From CAVZAB01 sp963773155 (GTDB lineage Bacteria; Pseudomonadota; Alphaproteobacteria; Rhizobiales; Beijerinckiaceae): DNA of 64,000 bases. The position numbers were made by a program, and so were the translations under genes. The notes under the pieces are model-generated. The model searched no databases, was not told the DNA's origin, and was given only the letters and a program-made list of their open reading frames with translations. This document shows, in pieces, positions 53,009 through 62,549 of the stretch; the first letter of the stretch is position 1; each line of letters opens with the position of its first letter. The stretch spans positions 62,001 through 126,000 of the forward strand of contig CAVZAB010000022.1 of the NCBI GenBank assembly GCA_963773155.1. Direction: 5' to 3'.

Positions 53009-53698
53009 CTATTCCTCGACTGGCTTCGACTTCCAGTAATTCTTGGGGTCGGCCTGCTCGTCCTTTTGCTTGAACGGCGCGTCGAAGGTTGCCTGCACCT
53101 TCTTGGTCGCAACCCGATAACCCTTCGGCGGCTGGGTCAGATATTCGCGGTCCGGTTCCTCACCGACGGCGACTTCCTTTGTCGACTGGTCGAGCGCAGC
53201 GCCGTTACGCAATTCATCCGGATTGACATATAGGCAATTGTGCTGGTTGTCGCCGCAGCGCGGTTGCTGGGGCGGTTCCACCGCCGTGCCGGCATAGCGG
53301 CCGGAATTGAGCTCCTGTTTGGACAAAACATCGTTGCCCTTAGCCGGTGAGCCCTTGGCGCGGCTCGCCTCGAGAGCCGCCTTGCGCCGCTTCACGACGT
53401 CGGGATCCAGCGGCCAGGCGGCGCTGCGGGTTGCGCCAGCCTCCTGCGGCTGCCGCAATTCCATCCTGGGCGGCAGGACCAGAGGCGCCCTTTCCCGGTA
53501 ATCGATTTCCGCTTTGGCGTCGTTGCGCTCGGTTGGGCTGATCGTCAAAATGCCAAGCAAAGTGTCGAAAAAATTCGCCTGGCCATCGTCGACAGCCCGG
53601 GCGGGCAGGCTGGTGGTCACCGAAACGCCTGCGGCAAAGACGATCGCCGCCGACAATGCCTTGGCTTGCGTCCTCAGGTCGAAAAGTCCGTCGCGCAT
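53009..53698 (-). CDS. Putative exported protein, DUF3035-like
   Basis: 229 residues from ATG 53698. A signal-like hydrophobic segment (LSAAIVFAAGVSVTTSLPARA) is followed by a Pro/Arg-rich chain with PLVLPPRMELRQPQ and two cysteines in RCGDNQHNCLYV. The position directly downstream of lspA on the same strand is where alphaproteobacteria usually encode a DUF3035 lipoprotein. Here I see no clear lipobox cysteine, so the export route is uncertain, and the assignment rests partly on context. Confidence 0.68.
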   Translation of the reverse strand: MRDGLFDLRTQAKALSAAIVFAAGVSVTTSLPARAVDDGQANFFDTLLGILTISPTERNDAKAEIDYRERAPLVLPPRMELRQPQEAGATRSAAWPLDPDVVKRRKAALEASRAKGSPAKGNDVLSKQELNSGRYAGTAVEPPQQPRCGDNQHNCLYVNPDELRNGAALDQSTKEVAVGEEPDREYLTQPPKGYRVATKKVQATFDAPFKQKDEQADPKNYWKSKPVEE

Positions 53699-53851
53699 AA
53701 TGTCCCACTCCGCTGCCAGATCGGGCCAGTGCCCAGCCGATGCCAAAACTTCAAGGCATTTTCTGGGCCGACCCACCTGTGTGGTCCCAAGACCCGGCGC
53801 CTCCAACCTTCGACCGAAATTCGATCGAGCAAATCGGCCTGGCCCATTCCA

Positions 53852-54358
53852 TCACCCAGACCGGTCGCCGGCCGGAAGCTTGGCCGTTTGGCCCGCGATT
53901 GACTCATACAACAAAAGCCCGACTCCGGCAACGATGGCAACATCGGCCAGGTTGAAGACGTACCAGCTGAATCGGCCGATATGAAACAGAAAGAAATCGG
54001 CGACGGCGCCGTAGAGCACCCGGTCAAGCGCATTGCCGAGCGCTCCGCCGACGAGCAATCCGAGGGCCAGGCTGGTCAGGCCGTTCTTCGAGCGCCAAAG
54101 CCAGCCGGCGAGAAAGACGGTAGCGGCCAGCGTCAGGGCGAGCAGGAGATAGCGGCCGCGGTCGCTCTCGGCGGGAAAGAGCGAGTAGGATATACCGCGA
54201 TTCCAGGCAAGGATCATATCGAAAAACGGGGCGATGTGGAGCGGCTGGCGGGCAGCTATGTCAAACACGAACAGCGCCCAACCCTTGTGCAGCTGGTCGA
54301 GCGCCAGGGCGCCGATCGCCGCGGCTATGCCGATCCAGCGGGCCGGATTCACGGCCAT
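53852..54358 (-). CDS. lspA: Lipoprotein signal peptidase
   Basis: Membrane aspartyl protease cleaving prolipoproteins. 168 residues, four helices. Catalytic aspartates are in GGALGNALDRVLYG and FNLADVAIVAG; the WNRGISYSLF block is also typical. It overlaps the ileS 3' end by 10 bp. ileS-lspA linkage is widespread in bacteria. Lipoproteins such as the one at 14465-15157 are its likely substrates. Confidence 0.95.
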   Translation of the reverse strand: MAVNPARWIGIAAAIGALALDQLHKGWALFVFDIAARQPLHIAPFFDMILAWNRGISYSLFPAESDRGRYLLLALTLAATVFLAGWLWRSKNGLTSLALGLLVGGALGNALDRVLYGAVADFFLFHIGRFSWYVFNLADVAIVAGVGLLLYESIAGQTAKLPAGDRSG

Positions 54359-57336
54359 TTGCCCGCCGCCATCAATTCGCGCAGGGCGGCCGCGTCGCGC
54401 GGGGTGACGTCGGGAAATTCCGGATCACTGCCGACCGCCGGCGAGTAGCGCCAAGAGCGTGCGCATTTGCGGCCCTTGGCCCGCACGGGCATCACCGCGA
54501 CAGCGGCGACATCGGTTAAGCGGAAGGCTGAGTTGGGTGCCGCCTCGCCGCGAATCTCGATATCGGAGGTGATGCAGACCTCGGCAAGGTCGACCCCGGC
54601 GAGAAGGCTATGCAGTTCTGGATCGCCAATGTAGACAATTGGCGCCGCCTCGAGCGACGAGCCAATTTTCTTATTCGCCCGTTCGATTTCCAAAGCGCCG
54701 GTGACGACCCGCCGGACGTCGCGGATCCGGTCCCATTTTGCGGCGAGGGCCGGATCGCTGCGCGCCGCCAGATCCTCGCGGAAGGTCAGCAGGTGCACCG
54801 AGGGTTCCTGGTCCGGACGGTAGGCGAGCCAGGCCTCGTCGCAGGTGAAGACGAGAATTGGCGCCAGCCATTTCAAAAGTGCGTCACAAAGTATGTCGAT
54901 CGTCGTCAAGGCGCTCTTACGAGCGTTGCTCGATGGCGGATCGCAATAGAGAACATCTTTGCGAATGTCGAAATAAAAGGCCGAAAGATCGGTCGTCATG
55001 AAATGCGAAAGCAGGGCAACGACGCGTTTGTAGTCGAAGTCCTGATAGGCTTCCCGCACGGCGGCGTCGAGAACGCTCGCCTTGTGCAGCATGAGCCGTT
55101 CGAGTTCAGGCATCAGGCGCGGGGCGACGTGATCGCGCCCATCGAAATGGGCCAGGCTGCCGAGCATCCAGCGGATCGTATTGCGCAGCTTGCGGTAGGT
55201 CTCGATAAACGTCTTTAGAATTTCCGGCCCGATGCGCAGATCATCGGCATAGTCGGAGGCGCACACCCATAGCCGCAATATGTCGGCGCCGGCATCCTTG
55301 ATGACATCCTGTGGGGCAACGACATTGCCGAGCGACTTCGACATTTTCTGGCCCTTCTCGTCGAGGACGAAACCGTGCGTCAGAACAATGTCGAAGGGGG
55401 CCACGCCGCGCGTGCCACAGCTTTCCAGCAGGGACGAATGAAACCAGCCGCGGTGCTGGTCAGACCCTTCCAGATACATCACATCGTCGTCGCCGCCATG
55501 GACGCGGCGACGAATGCCGGCAAGGCCGGGAAAATTCTGTGGATCCTCCAGGGTAAAGGCGTGGGTCGAACCCGAATCGAACCAGACGTCGAGAACATCG
55601 TCGATCTTCTCGAAAGCCGCAGGGTCGTGATCAGGCAGCAGGAAGCGCCGGCCGTCGGTGTCGGCAAACCAGGCATCGGCGCCGTCGAGCTCAAAGGCCT
55701 CGGCGATCCGCTTGTTGACTCGTTCGTCGACGAGAATTTCATGGCCGCCCTTGCGGACGAAGACCGCGATCGGGACACCCCAGCTACGCTGGCGCGAGAC
55801 AACCCAATCAGGCCGGTTTTCGATCATGCCGTTGATCCGATTCTCGCCGGAGGGCGGGACCCAGCGCGTCGTGCGGATTGCAGCGAGTGCCCGTCGACGC
55901 AAGGTGTCGCCGGGCACTGCCTCGCCCGCCGTTTCGCGGATTGGTTGATCCATGGCGATGAACCATTGCGGCGTATTGCGGAAAATTACCGGTTTCTTCG
56001 AGCGCCAGGAATGCGGATATTGGTGGGTCAACCGCCCGCGCGCGACGAGATGCCTGGCCTCGATCAGAGCCTTGATCACGGCTTCGTTGGCATCGCCTTT
56101 GGCACCTTTGTCGGTGATTATGCGACGGCCAACGAAACCCGGCGCCTCTTCGGTGAAGTAGCCCTCGGCATCGACGGTATAGGGTATGCGCGTTTCAATG
56201 CCGCGCACCCGCAGCGGCTGCTGGTTTGCCACCCAGATATCGAAATCCTCGCGGCCGTGGCCGGGCGCGGTGTGGACGAAGCCGGTGCCGCTGTCGGCGG
56301 TGACATGTTGGCCTTCGAGCAGCGGCACGGCGAAACTATAGCCGGCGATGACGCCGTCGAGCGGATGGGCGCAGATCAACTGTTGCAATTGGGCTGCGCC
56401 GACGTCGCGCAGGCGCTCGAAGCTGGTCACCCGAGCGGCCTGGAACACTTCGGCGGCCATGGCGTCGGCCAGAACAAAGCAGGCGCCCGCCTCGGTCCAA
56501 TTGCCGGGCGGCGCCTCGCTCACTCGGTAGAGGCCATAGTCGATCGATCCGGCAAAGGCGATGGCGCGATTGCCGGGAATGGTCCAGGGCGTCGTTGTCC
56601 AGATCACGATGGCGGCGGCCTCTGTCCAGGGCGCGGCTGAGCGGATCGGAAAGGCGACATAAACAGTGTCGGAAACGTGGTCGGCATATTCGACCTCGGC
56701 TTCGGCGAGCGCGGTCCGCTCGACAACCGACCACATGACCGGCTTGGAGCCGCGATAGAGCGTGCCATTGGCCGCGAATTTGAAGATCTCCCGGACAATC
56801 TGCGCTTCGGCCGGAAAGCTCATGGTCGAATAGGGATGATTCCAGTCCCCGGTAATGCCCAGGCGCTCGAACTCGGCCCGCTGGACGCCCAGCCAATGTT
56901 GCGCGAAGGCGCGGCATTCCCGGCGGAATTCGATGACCGGCACATCGTCCTTGTTGAGACCCTTGGCGCGGTACTGCTCCTCGATCTTCCATTCGATCGG
57001 CAGGCCGTGGCAATCCCAGCCCGGCACATAGTTGGAATCCTTGCCGAGCATCTGCTGGGAGCGGGTCACCACATCCTTGAGGATCTTGTTGAGCGCATGG
57101 CCGATGTGAATATTGGCATTGGCGTAGGGCGGGCCGTCATGCAGGACGAATTTCGGCTTGCCGAGGGAGCGCCGGCGGAGCCGATCATAGAGGTCGATCG
57201 CCTGCCAGCGGGCGAGGATTTCCGGCTCCTTCTTTGGCAGTCCGGCCCGCATCGCAAAACCAGTGCGCGGCAGGAAGAGGCTTGGCGCGTAGTCGCGGCC
57301 CGGGCCGGGATCGTTCCTGGAGTTCTGGTCGTTCAT
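54349..57336 (-). CDS. ileS: Isoleucyl-tRNA synthetase
   Basis: Class Ia synthetase of 995 residues from ATG 57336 (GAAGGA just before). HIGH signature in GPPYANANIHIGHALN (residues 77-80), the editing domain with TTPWTIPGNRAI and GTGFVHTAPGHGREDF, WFDSGSTHAF, and KMSKS in EKGQKMSKSLGN. The C-terminal region lacks the CxxC zinc pairs of the E. coli enzyme and ends after a short KCARSWRY segment, as in many alphaproteobacteria. Followed by lspA. Confidence 0.96.
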   Translation of the reverse strand: MNDQNSRNDPGPGRDYAPSLFLPRTGFAMRAGLPKKEPEILARWQAIDLYDRLRRRSLGKPKFVLHDGPPYANANIHIGHALNKILKDVVTRSQQMLGKDSNYVPGWDCHGLPIEWKIEEQYRAKGLNKDDVPVIEFRRECRAFAQHWLGVQRAEFERLGITGDWNHPYSTMSFPAEAQIVREIFKFAANGTLYRGSKPVMWSVVERTALAEAEVEYADHVSDTVYVAFPIRSAAPWTEAAAIVIWTTTPWTIPGNRAIAFAGSIDYGLYRVSEAPPGNWTEAGACFVLADAMAAEVFQAARVTSFERLRDVGAAQLQQLICAHPLDGVIAGYSFAVPLLEGQHVTADSGTGFVHTAPGHGREDFDIWVANQQPLRVRGIETRIPYTVDAEGYFTEEAPGFVGRRIITDKGAKGDANEAVIKALIEARHLVARGRLTHQYPHSWRSKKPVIFRNTPQWFIAMDQPIRETAGEAVPGDTLRRRALAAIRTTRWVPPSGENRINGMIENRPDWVVSRQRSWGVPIAVFVRKGGHEILVDERVNKRIAEAFELDGADAWFADTDGRRFLLPDHDPAAFEKIDDVLDVWFDSGSTHAFTLEDPQNFPGLAGIRRRVHGGDDDVMYLEGSDQHRGWFHSSLLESCGTRGVAPFDIVLTHGFVLDEKGQKMSKSLGNVVAPQDVIKDAGADILRLWVCASDYADDLRIGPEILKTFIETYRKLRNTIRWMLGSLAHFDGRDHVAPRLMPELERLMLHKASVLDAAVREAYQDFDYKRVVALLSHFMTTDLSAFYFDIRKDVLYCDPPSSNARKSALTTIDILCDALLKWLAPILVFTCDEAWLAYRPDQEPSVHLLTFREDLAARSDPALAAKWDRIRDVRRVVTGALEIERANKKIGSSLEAAPIVYIGDPELHSLLAGVDLAEVCITSDIEIRGEAAPNSAFRLTDVAAVAVMPVRAKGRKCARSWRYSPAVGSDPEFPDVTPRDAAALRELMAAGKWP

Positions 57337-57457
57337 TTCCTTCGCCTGTTGCGTCGTCCCCTTTGACCCCGCCAATCCGGGCCAGGCGCGCCCGCCCCGC
57401 TTAGAGGATTTGGCGGCACACGCCAACCGCCTTCTTGCGGGCCGGGGCGGCCAGGGC

Positions 57458-58426
57458 TCAGCCGGCCAGGATCCGGCGGGCCGCCGCCGCGTCCTGGCGC
57501 ATCTGGACGGTCAATTCCGCCGCCGATGCGAATTTCGCCTCCCCGCGAATCCAGTCGACGAAGGCGACCTCGACGCTTTTGCCATAGAGATCGCCGTCGA
57601 AATCGAAAACATGGACCTCGAGCAGCGGCGCGCCATTCTCGAAGGTGGGCCGGCGGCCGTAGCTCGCCACGCCGGCATGGCAGCGACCATCCACGCGCAG
57701 AAACACTGCGTAAATGCCGAAAGCCAGCACACAGGGCGGATCAAGTTCGAGGTTGGCCGTCGGAAAGCCCAGGGTGCGGCCGAGCCGCTTGCCGGCAACG
57801 ACGGTGGCGATGACAAACCAGTTGCGGCCGAGGAGCCGGGCTGCCAGCGCCACATCGCCGCGCGCCAGCGCCGCCCTGGTTTCGGTCGAGGAGACAGCCT
57901 GCAGCGACCCCGCCGCGTCGGCCTTGACCGGTTCAACGATCTCGACCGCAAACCCGTGCCGCTTGCCGGCCGCGGCCAGAAAGGCCGGCGAGCCCTGCCG
58001 GCCGCGGCCGAAATGAAAATCATAGCCGACGACGACCGCCGCGACGCCGAGCCTTCGAACCAAAATCTCGACGACGAAGGCTTCGGCATCAAGGCCGGCG
58101 AGCGCCGCATCGAAGGTGAGCACAATCACGCCGTCAAGGCCAAGCCCGGCCAGGGCCCGTGCCTTGGCGGTTTCGGGTGTCAGCCGGAAAATGACAGGGC
58201 GCCCGGCAAAGAAATCGGCCGGGTGCGGTTCAAAGGTCAGGACCGCGCAAGGTCGCCCGAGTCGCCCGGCCAGGGAACGGGCCCGTTCGATCACGGCGGC
58301 GTGACCGCGATGGACACCGTCGAAATTGCCTATGGCGACCACCGCCCCGGCGAGCCCGGCTGGCGCGGCAACGGGGTCGCGGACGAGAAGGAAGGGGGCG
58401 CGCCCAATCGTTTGGCTGGCATTCAT
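57458..58426 (-). CDS. ribF: Bifunctional riboflavin kinase/FAD synthetase
   Basis: Makes FMN and FAD. The N-terminal nucleotidyltransferase domain has AIGNFDGVHRGHAAVI (HxGH-type site) and TFEPHPADFF; the C-terminal kinase domain has GKRLGRTLGFPTANL and GVASYGRRPTF. 322 residues from ATG 58426 (MNASQTIGRAP). It is upstream of ileS on the same strand, about 120 bp apart, a common order. Confidence 0.95.
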   Translation of the reverse strand: MNASQTIGRAPFLLVRDPVAAPAGLAGAVVAIGNFDGVHRGHAAVIERARSLAGRLGRPCAVLTFEPHPADFFAGRPVIFRLTPETAKARALAGLGLDGVIVLTFDAALAGLDAEAFVVEILVRRLGVAAVVVGYDFHFGRGRQGSPAFLAAAGKRHGFAVEIVEPVKADAAGSLQAVSSTETRAALARGDVALAARLLGRNWFVIATVVAGKRLGRTLGFPTANLELDPPCVLAFGIYAVFLRVDGRCHAGVASYGRRPTFENGAPLLEVHVFDFDGDLYGKSVEVAFVDWIRGEAKFASAAELTVQMRQDAAAARRILAG

Positions 58427-58552
58427 GGGTAATTCTTGCCTGGACAGAGCTGTTGATCGACTTGCCAATCTGGCCGCCCAGAAGGCCCGACCCGGCCGCC
58501 ATCGATTCCGGCTTGCGATGGCCGGGCAAACTGGCGTGGAAGCGCGGGAGCG

Positions 58553-59008
58553 TCAAGCCGGCGACCTGGCGCCTGGCGCCTGGCGCGAAGCGACGGTGAC
58601 CAGCGCTTCGCCGTCGACGACCACCTTGCCGTCGACGATGCCCTCGCAATGCAAGCGAACGCGCCGGCCGACCTCGACCAGTTCCACCACTTCGACCGTC
58701 AATGTGACGACGTCGCCGATCTTGACCGGGGCCCGAAAATTGAGAGTCTGCGACAGGTAGACCGCGCCTGGGCCGGGCAGATACATGCCGAGAACCGCCG
58801 AAATCAGACTCGCCACATAAAGGCCATGCGCGATCCGGCCGCCAAACCTGGTCTTTTGCGCGAAGTGATCGGACAGATGGACGGGATTGTGATCGCCGGA
58901 AAGATTGGCAAAGCCAATCACGTCCTCGTTCATCACGGTCTTCATGAGGCTCTCGCGCATGCCGACGCGCAGGTCCTCGAAATAATGGGTGGTGAAGGGA
59001 GCAACCAT
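58553..59008 (-). CDS. MaoC family hot-dog dehydratase
   Basis: 151 residues. FEDLRVGMRES at the start and the hydratase motif FANLSGDHNPVHLSDHFA with D and H are present, followed by GRIAHGLYVASLISAVLG. Acts probably as an enoyl-CoA hydratase; the physiological substrate is unknown. It begins just past the HAD gene stop, overlap-like spacing, so the two are co-transcribed. This MaoC-HAD pair upstream of ribF is common in Hyphomicrobiales. Confidence 0.88.
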   Translation of the reverse strand: MVAPFTTHYFEDLRVGMRESLMKTVMNEDVIGFANLSGDHNPVHLSDHFAQKTRFGGRIAHGLYVASLISAVLGMYLPGPGAVYLSQTLNFRAPVKIGDVVTLTVEVVELVEVGRRVRLHCEGIVDGKVVVDGEALVTVASRQAPGARSPA

Positions 59009-59012
59009 CGCC

Positions 59013-59915
59013 CTACCAGACCAGACGCTCGATCGCGGCGATGGGACGAACGATACTGGCAGCGGCAAGTTCGGCGTAAGCGGCCGGCAGCAAGGCGCCT
59101 GACGAATCGTACAGGCGATCGCGGTGGATGCCGTGGGTGACGAACAAGGCGTCAAGCCCCTGCCCGGCGGCGCCGACGATATCGGTCGCAAACGCATCGC
59201 CGATGGCCAGCACCCTCGTCGAGTCGACTGGCCGGCCGCCGAGCCGTGCGGCCTCGGCCAGCGCTCGCCGATAGATCGGCGCATGCGGCTTGCCGGCATA
59301 GATCGCCCGGCCGCCGAGTTCCTCCAGGCGTTCAGCGAGCGCACCGGCGCAGTAAATCAAGCGCTCGCCGTTGTGCACGACGCGGTCAGGATTGGCGCAA
59401 ATCATGGTAAGTCCGCGCCGCACGGTCGCCTCGAGAGCCGGTTCGTAGGGATCGAGCGCTTCGTTGGCCTCCTCGTCGAGGCCGGTGCACAGGACGTAGC
59501 TCGCCGCCTCCAATCCGACCAGCGGCGGCGCCAAACCATATTCAGCCCTGAGCCCCTCAAGCAGGCTCAAATCGCGCGGCGGCCCGATATGGTTGAGCGG
59601 CGCATTGCCGTGCTCGGCCATCAGGGTCAAGGTGACGTCGCCCGAGGTGACAAGACCATCGAATGCGGCATCGGGCACGCCCAATTGCTGCAGCTGGGCC
59701 AGGATCGGCTGGCGCGGCCGCGGTGCATTGGTGACCAGAATGACAGTGCCGCCAGCGGCACGAAAGCGACGCAGCGCCTCGGCGGCCGGCGGAAAATGCC
59801 AGACCCCATCATGGAGCACGCCCCAGATGTCGCTCAAGATGACGTCATAGCGATCGGCAAGCGCCGCCAGGCCTGCGATCAGGGGTGGGCTCGGACGGGG
59901 TGGTGCAGCACGCAT
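59013..59915 (-). CDS. HAD superfamily hydrolase (TIGR01459-like, NagD type)
   Basis: 300 residues. Motif I is ILSDIWGVLHDG (first Asp replaced in order by DxW form typical of this subfamily), motif II VILVTNAPRPR, motif III KPHAPIYRRAL and motif IV IGDAFATDIVGAAGQGLD. A C2 cap lies between. Members are phosphatases of small molecules, substrate unknown. Divergent from ridA, with 116 bp between the start codons. Confidence 0.88.
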   Translation of the reverse strand: MRAAPPRPSPPLIAGLAALADRYDVILSDIWGVLHDGVWHFPPAAEALRRFRAAGGTVILVTNAPRPRQPILAQLQQLGVPDAAFDGLVTSGDVTLTLMAEHGNAPLNHIGPPRDLSLLEGLRAEYGLAPPLVGLEAASYVLCTGLDEEANEALDPYEPALEATVRRGLTMICANPDRVVHNGERLIYCAGALAERLEELGGRAIYAGKPHAPIYRRALAEAARLGGRPVDSTRVLAIGDAFATDIVGAAGQGLDALFVTHGIHRDRLYDSSGALLPAAYAELAAASIVRPIAAIERLVW

Positions 59916-60031
59916 GCGAGGCCGCTACTTGCCGGCATCGGCCAAGTCAAGCTCTAGATTGCCGCGCGGCAGGTTGCGTCCAGGACGGGGATTGCGGCAC
60001 AATGCGGCGTTTGCTCTCAGACAGGTTCGAA

Positions 60032-60433
60032 ATGCCTCGATTTTTCAATCCCGCGACCGTACCGGCGCCAGCCTCGAACTATTCCCAGGGCATTGCCCAC
60101 GGAGCCGCCTTCAAGCGTCTGGTCGTTTCCGGCCAGATCGGTGTCGGCGTCGACGGCATGGTCGCGAACGGGCTCGAAGCCCAGATGGAACAGGCCTGGG
60201 ACAATCTTCTGCATGTGCTGGAAGCCGCCCAACTCGACCGTTCCGACCTGATCAAGGTCACCGTCTATGTGACGGTACCGGGCGCGGTCGGCCTGCATCG
60301 CAAAATGCGCGACAAGAAGCTGGGTCCACATGCGCCCTGCACCACTTATCTCGAAATCGCTGGCCTGGCGAGCCCCGAATTCCTAGTCGAAATCGAAGGC
60401 GAGGCGGTACGCGAGGCTGAAGCCACCGGATAA
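60032..60433 (+). CDS. RidA family protein
   Basis: 133 residues from ATG 60032. The fold matches reactive-intermediate deaminases: YSQGIAHGAAFKRLVVSGQIG, QAWDNLLHVLEAA and LIKVTVYVTVPGAVG. The key Arg of canonical RidA (near CxxAR) is not seen in the same context; the end reads PCTTYLEIAGLASPEFLVEIEGEAV. So it may belong to a non-deaminating Rid subgroup. Function inferred from family only. An in-frame ATG at 60002 is possible. Confidence 0.82.
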   Translation: MPRFFNPATVPAPASNYSQGIAHGAAFKRLVVSGQIGVGVDGMVANGLEAQMEQAWDNLLHVLEAAQLDRSDLIKVTVYVTVPGAVGLHRKMRDKKLGPHAPCTTYLEIAGLASPEFLVEIEGEAVREAEATG

Positions 60434-60500
60434 GCGGCGATGTATTGTTTCGCTCGTCTCCTCGAAATTTTCTCCCCAGTGTAACCCGAAAGGCCCGCCC

Positions 60501-60935
60501 GTGCTGACCAAAGTTCTCTTCACCGCTGTTGCCACCAATGTTGGCGGCCGCAATGGCCATTCCGAAGCCCAGGATCATTCCGTCAGTGTCGACCTCTCCG
60601 TCCCCAAGGCGATGGGCGGCCCGGGCAAGCCCGGTACGACCACGCCCGAGCACTTGTTCTCGACCGGCTATGCCGCCTGTTTCGGCGGCGCGCTCGACTT
60701 TGTCGGCAAGCAGCATCACAAGGACGCCAGCAAGGCCGAAGTGACTTGTTCGACTTCGATCGGGCCACGCGACAAGGGCGGTTTCGGCATCGCGGTCAAG
60801 CTGCACGTCAAGGACAAGTCGCTGCCGCAGGCCGAACTGGCAGCGCTGGTGAAGGAAGCGCACGAGACCATCTGCCCCTATTCGCATGCGACGCGCGGCA
60901 ATGTCGCGGTCGACATTTCGGTCGAGGGCGCCTAG
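60501..60935 (+). CDS. Organic hydroperoxide resistance protein (Ohr/OsmC family)
   Basis: 144 residues from GTG 60501 (GAAAGG upstream). The two active cysteines are in GYAACFGGALDF and ETICPYSHATRGN; these mark Ohr-type lipid and organic peroxide reductases. Glutamate and arginine partners also appear conserved (TPEHLFSTGYAACF). No OhrR regulator is next to it in this window. Same strand as ridA and the aminotransferase but with separate spacing. Confidence 0.9.
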   Translation: MLTKVLFTAVATNVGGRNGHSEAQDHSVSVDLSVPKAMGGPGKPGTTTPEHLFSTGYAACFGGALDFVGKQHHKDASKAEVTCSTSIGPRDKGGFGIAVKLHVKDKSLPQAELAALVKEAHETICPYSHATRGNVAVDISVEGA

Positions 60936-61102
60936 TCGCCAACTGGACCAGGAAAATCAGGCAACTGGCCGGCTGGCGAGGCCAGATTTGCGGTCTTTGC
61001 GGGCTGCAGGGCCTTTGCCTTTGCCGCCGACATGATAGGGTGCCCGGCTTGAGATGCCGCGGATCAAGGTGCCGCTTGCCGCATCGGTTTGGAGCTCCTG
61101 CT

Positions 61103-62458
61103 ATGACGAGTGCAATTGTTGAAAAACGGCCAGCCCCTGTGGCCGAAGTGCCGAACGATCTCAGGGCGTTCTGGCTGCCCTTTACACCAAATCGAGCCTT
61201 CAAGCAGCGCCCACGGATGATTTCCGGCGCCAAGGATATGCATTACAGCACGCCCGAAGGCCGCAAGATTCTCGACGGCACGGCCGGGCTTTGGTGCTGC
61301 AATGCCGGCCACAACCGTGCGCCAGTGGTCAGCGCCATTCAAAAGCAGGCCGGCGAACTCGATTTCTCCCCGTCCTTCCAATTCGCCCATCCGAAAGCCT
61401 TTCAGCTCGCCTCGCGCGTCGCCGCTCTCGCGCCGGGCGATCTCGACCACGTCTTTTTCGTCAATTCCGGCTCGGAAGCGGCCGATACAGCTCTGAAGAT
61501 CGCCATCGCTTACCATAATGTCCGCGGCCACGGATCGCGGCAGCGCCTGATCGGGCGCGAGCGCGGCTATCACGGCGTCGGTTTTGGCGGCATTTCGGTC
61601 GGCGGTATCGCCGCCAATCGGAAATACTTCGGGTCGCTGCTCGCCGGTTCCGACCATTTGCCGCATACCTACAATCGCGAGCAACAGGCCTTCACCAAGG
61701 GCGAGCCGGCATGGGGCGGCCATCTGGCCGACGAGCTTGAACGACTGGTCGCGCTGCACGATGCCTCGACCATTGCCGCGGTCATTGTCGAGCCGATGGC
61801 CGGTTCGACCGGCGGATTGCCACCGCCGCAGGGCTATCTCAAGCGACTGCGCCAGATCTGCGACAAACACGGTATCCTCTTGATTTTCGACGAGGTCATC
61901 ACCGGTTTCGGCCGGCTCGGCTTCGCCTTTGCGGCCGAACGCTATGGTGTCGTGCCGGACATGATCGCCTTCGCCAAGGGTATCACCTCGGGCACGGTGC
62001 CGATGGGCGGCGTGATCTGCCGGGCAGGCATCTACGATGCCTTCATGAAAGGCCCGGAGCATCTGATCGAATTGTTCCACGGCTATACCTATTCGGCGCA
62101 TCCGCTGGCTTGCGCCGCAGCGCTTGCGACCCTCGACATTTACCGCGACGAGGGCCTGTTCGAACGGGCGAAGGCGCTCGAATCGGTCTGGGCCGAGGCG
62201 ATCCATTCGCTCAAGGGCCTGCCCAACGTGCTGGACATCCGCTCGATCGGGCTAGTCGGCGCCATCGATCTCGCCTCGAAGCCGGACGCGGTCGGCCGCC
62301 GCGCCTACGACATCATGGAGCGCGGCTATCACGACGAGGGTCTGATGATCCGCATCACCGCCGATACTTTGGCGTTGTCGCCGCCCCTGATCGTCAGCGA
62401 AGCGCAAATCGGCGAAATCGTCGAGAAAACCGGCCGCCTGATCAAGGCCGTCGCCTGA
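61103..62458 (+). CDS. Class III omega-amino acid:pyruvate aminotransferase
   Basis: 451 residues from ATG 61103, with GGAG eight bases before. AFWLPFTPNRAFKQRPRM at the start is typical of beta-alanine/omega-amino acid:pyruvate transaminases. The PLP site has FVNSGSEAADTALKIA, LIFDEVITGFGRLG and the Schiff-base lysine in IAFAKGITSGTVPMGG. Exact amino donor (beta-alanine, taurine-like or polyamine-derived) is not readable. hisS follows 91 bp later. Confidence 0.91.
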   Translation: MTSAIVEKRPAPVAEVPNDLRAFWLPFTPNRAFKQRPRMISGAKDMHYSTPEGRKILDGTAGLWCCNAGHNRAPVVSAIQKQAGELDFSPSFQFAHPKAFQLASRVAALAPGDLDHVFFVNSGSEAADTALKIAIAYHNVRGHGSRQRLIGRERGYHGVGFGGISVGGIAANRKYFGSLLAGSDHLPHTYNREQQAFTKGEPAWGGHLADELERLVALHDASTIAAVIVEPMAGSTGGLPPPQGYLKRLRQICDKHGILLIFDEVITGFGRLGFAFAAERYGVVPDMIAFAKGITSGTVPMGGVICRAGIYDAFMKGPEHLIELFHGYTYSAHPLACAAALATLDIYRDEGLFERAKALESVWAEAIHSLKGLPNVLDIRSIGLVGAIDLASKPDAVGRRAYDIMERGYHDEGLMIRITADTLALSPPLIVSEAQIGEIVEKTGRLIKAVA

Positions 62459-62549
62459 GCGGCAGCGCTTTGTTTGCGCGCCTGCCAGGTCGGCTTGTCG
62501 CCCGATACGCTTCGGGTTAGGAAGGCGCGCACCGGAATGGGACCCGCCT

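Noticed and set aside
55375..56640. 421-codon plus-strand open frame opposite ileS
   Set aside because: Antisense to the catalytic and editing domains of IleRS; no start signals.
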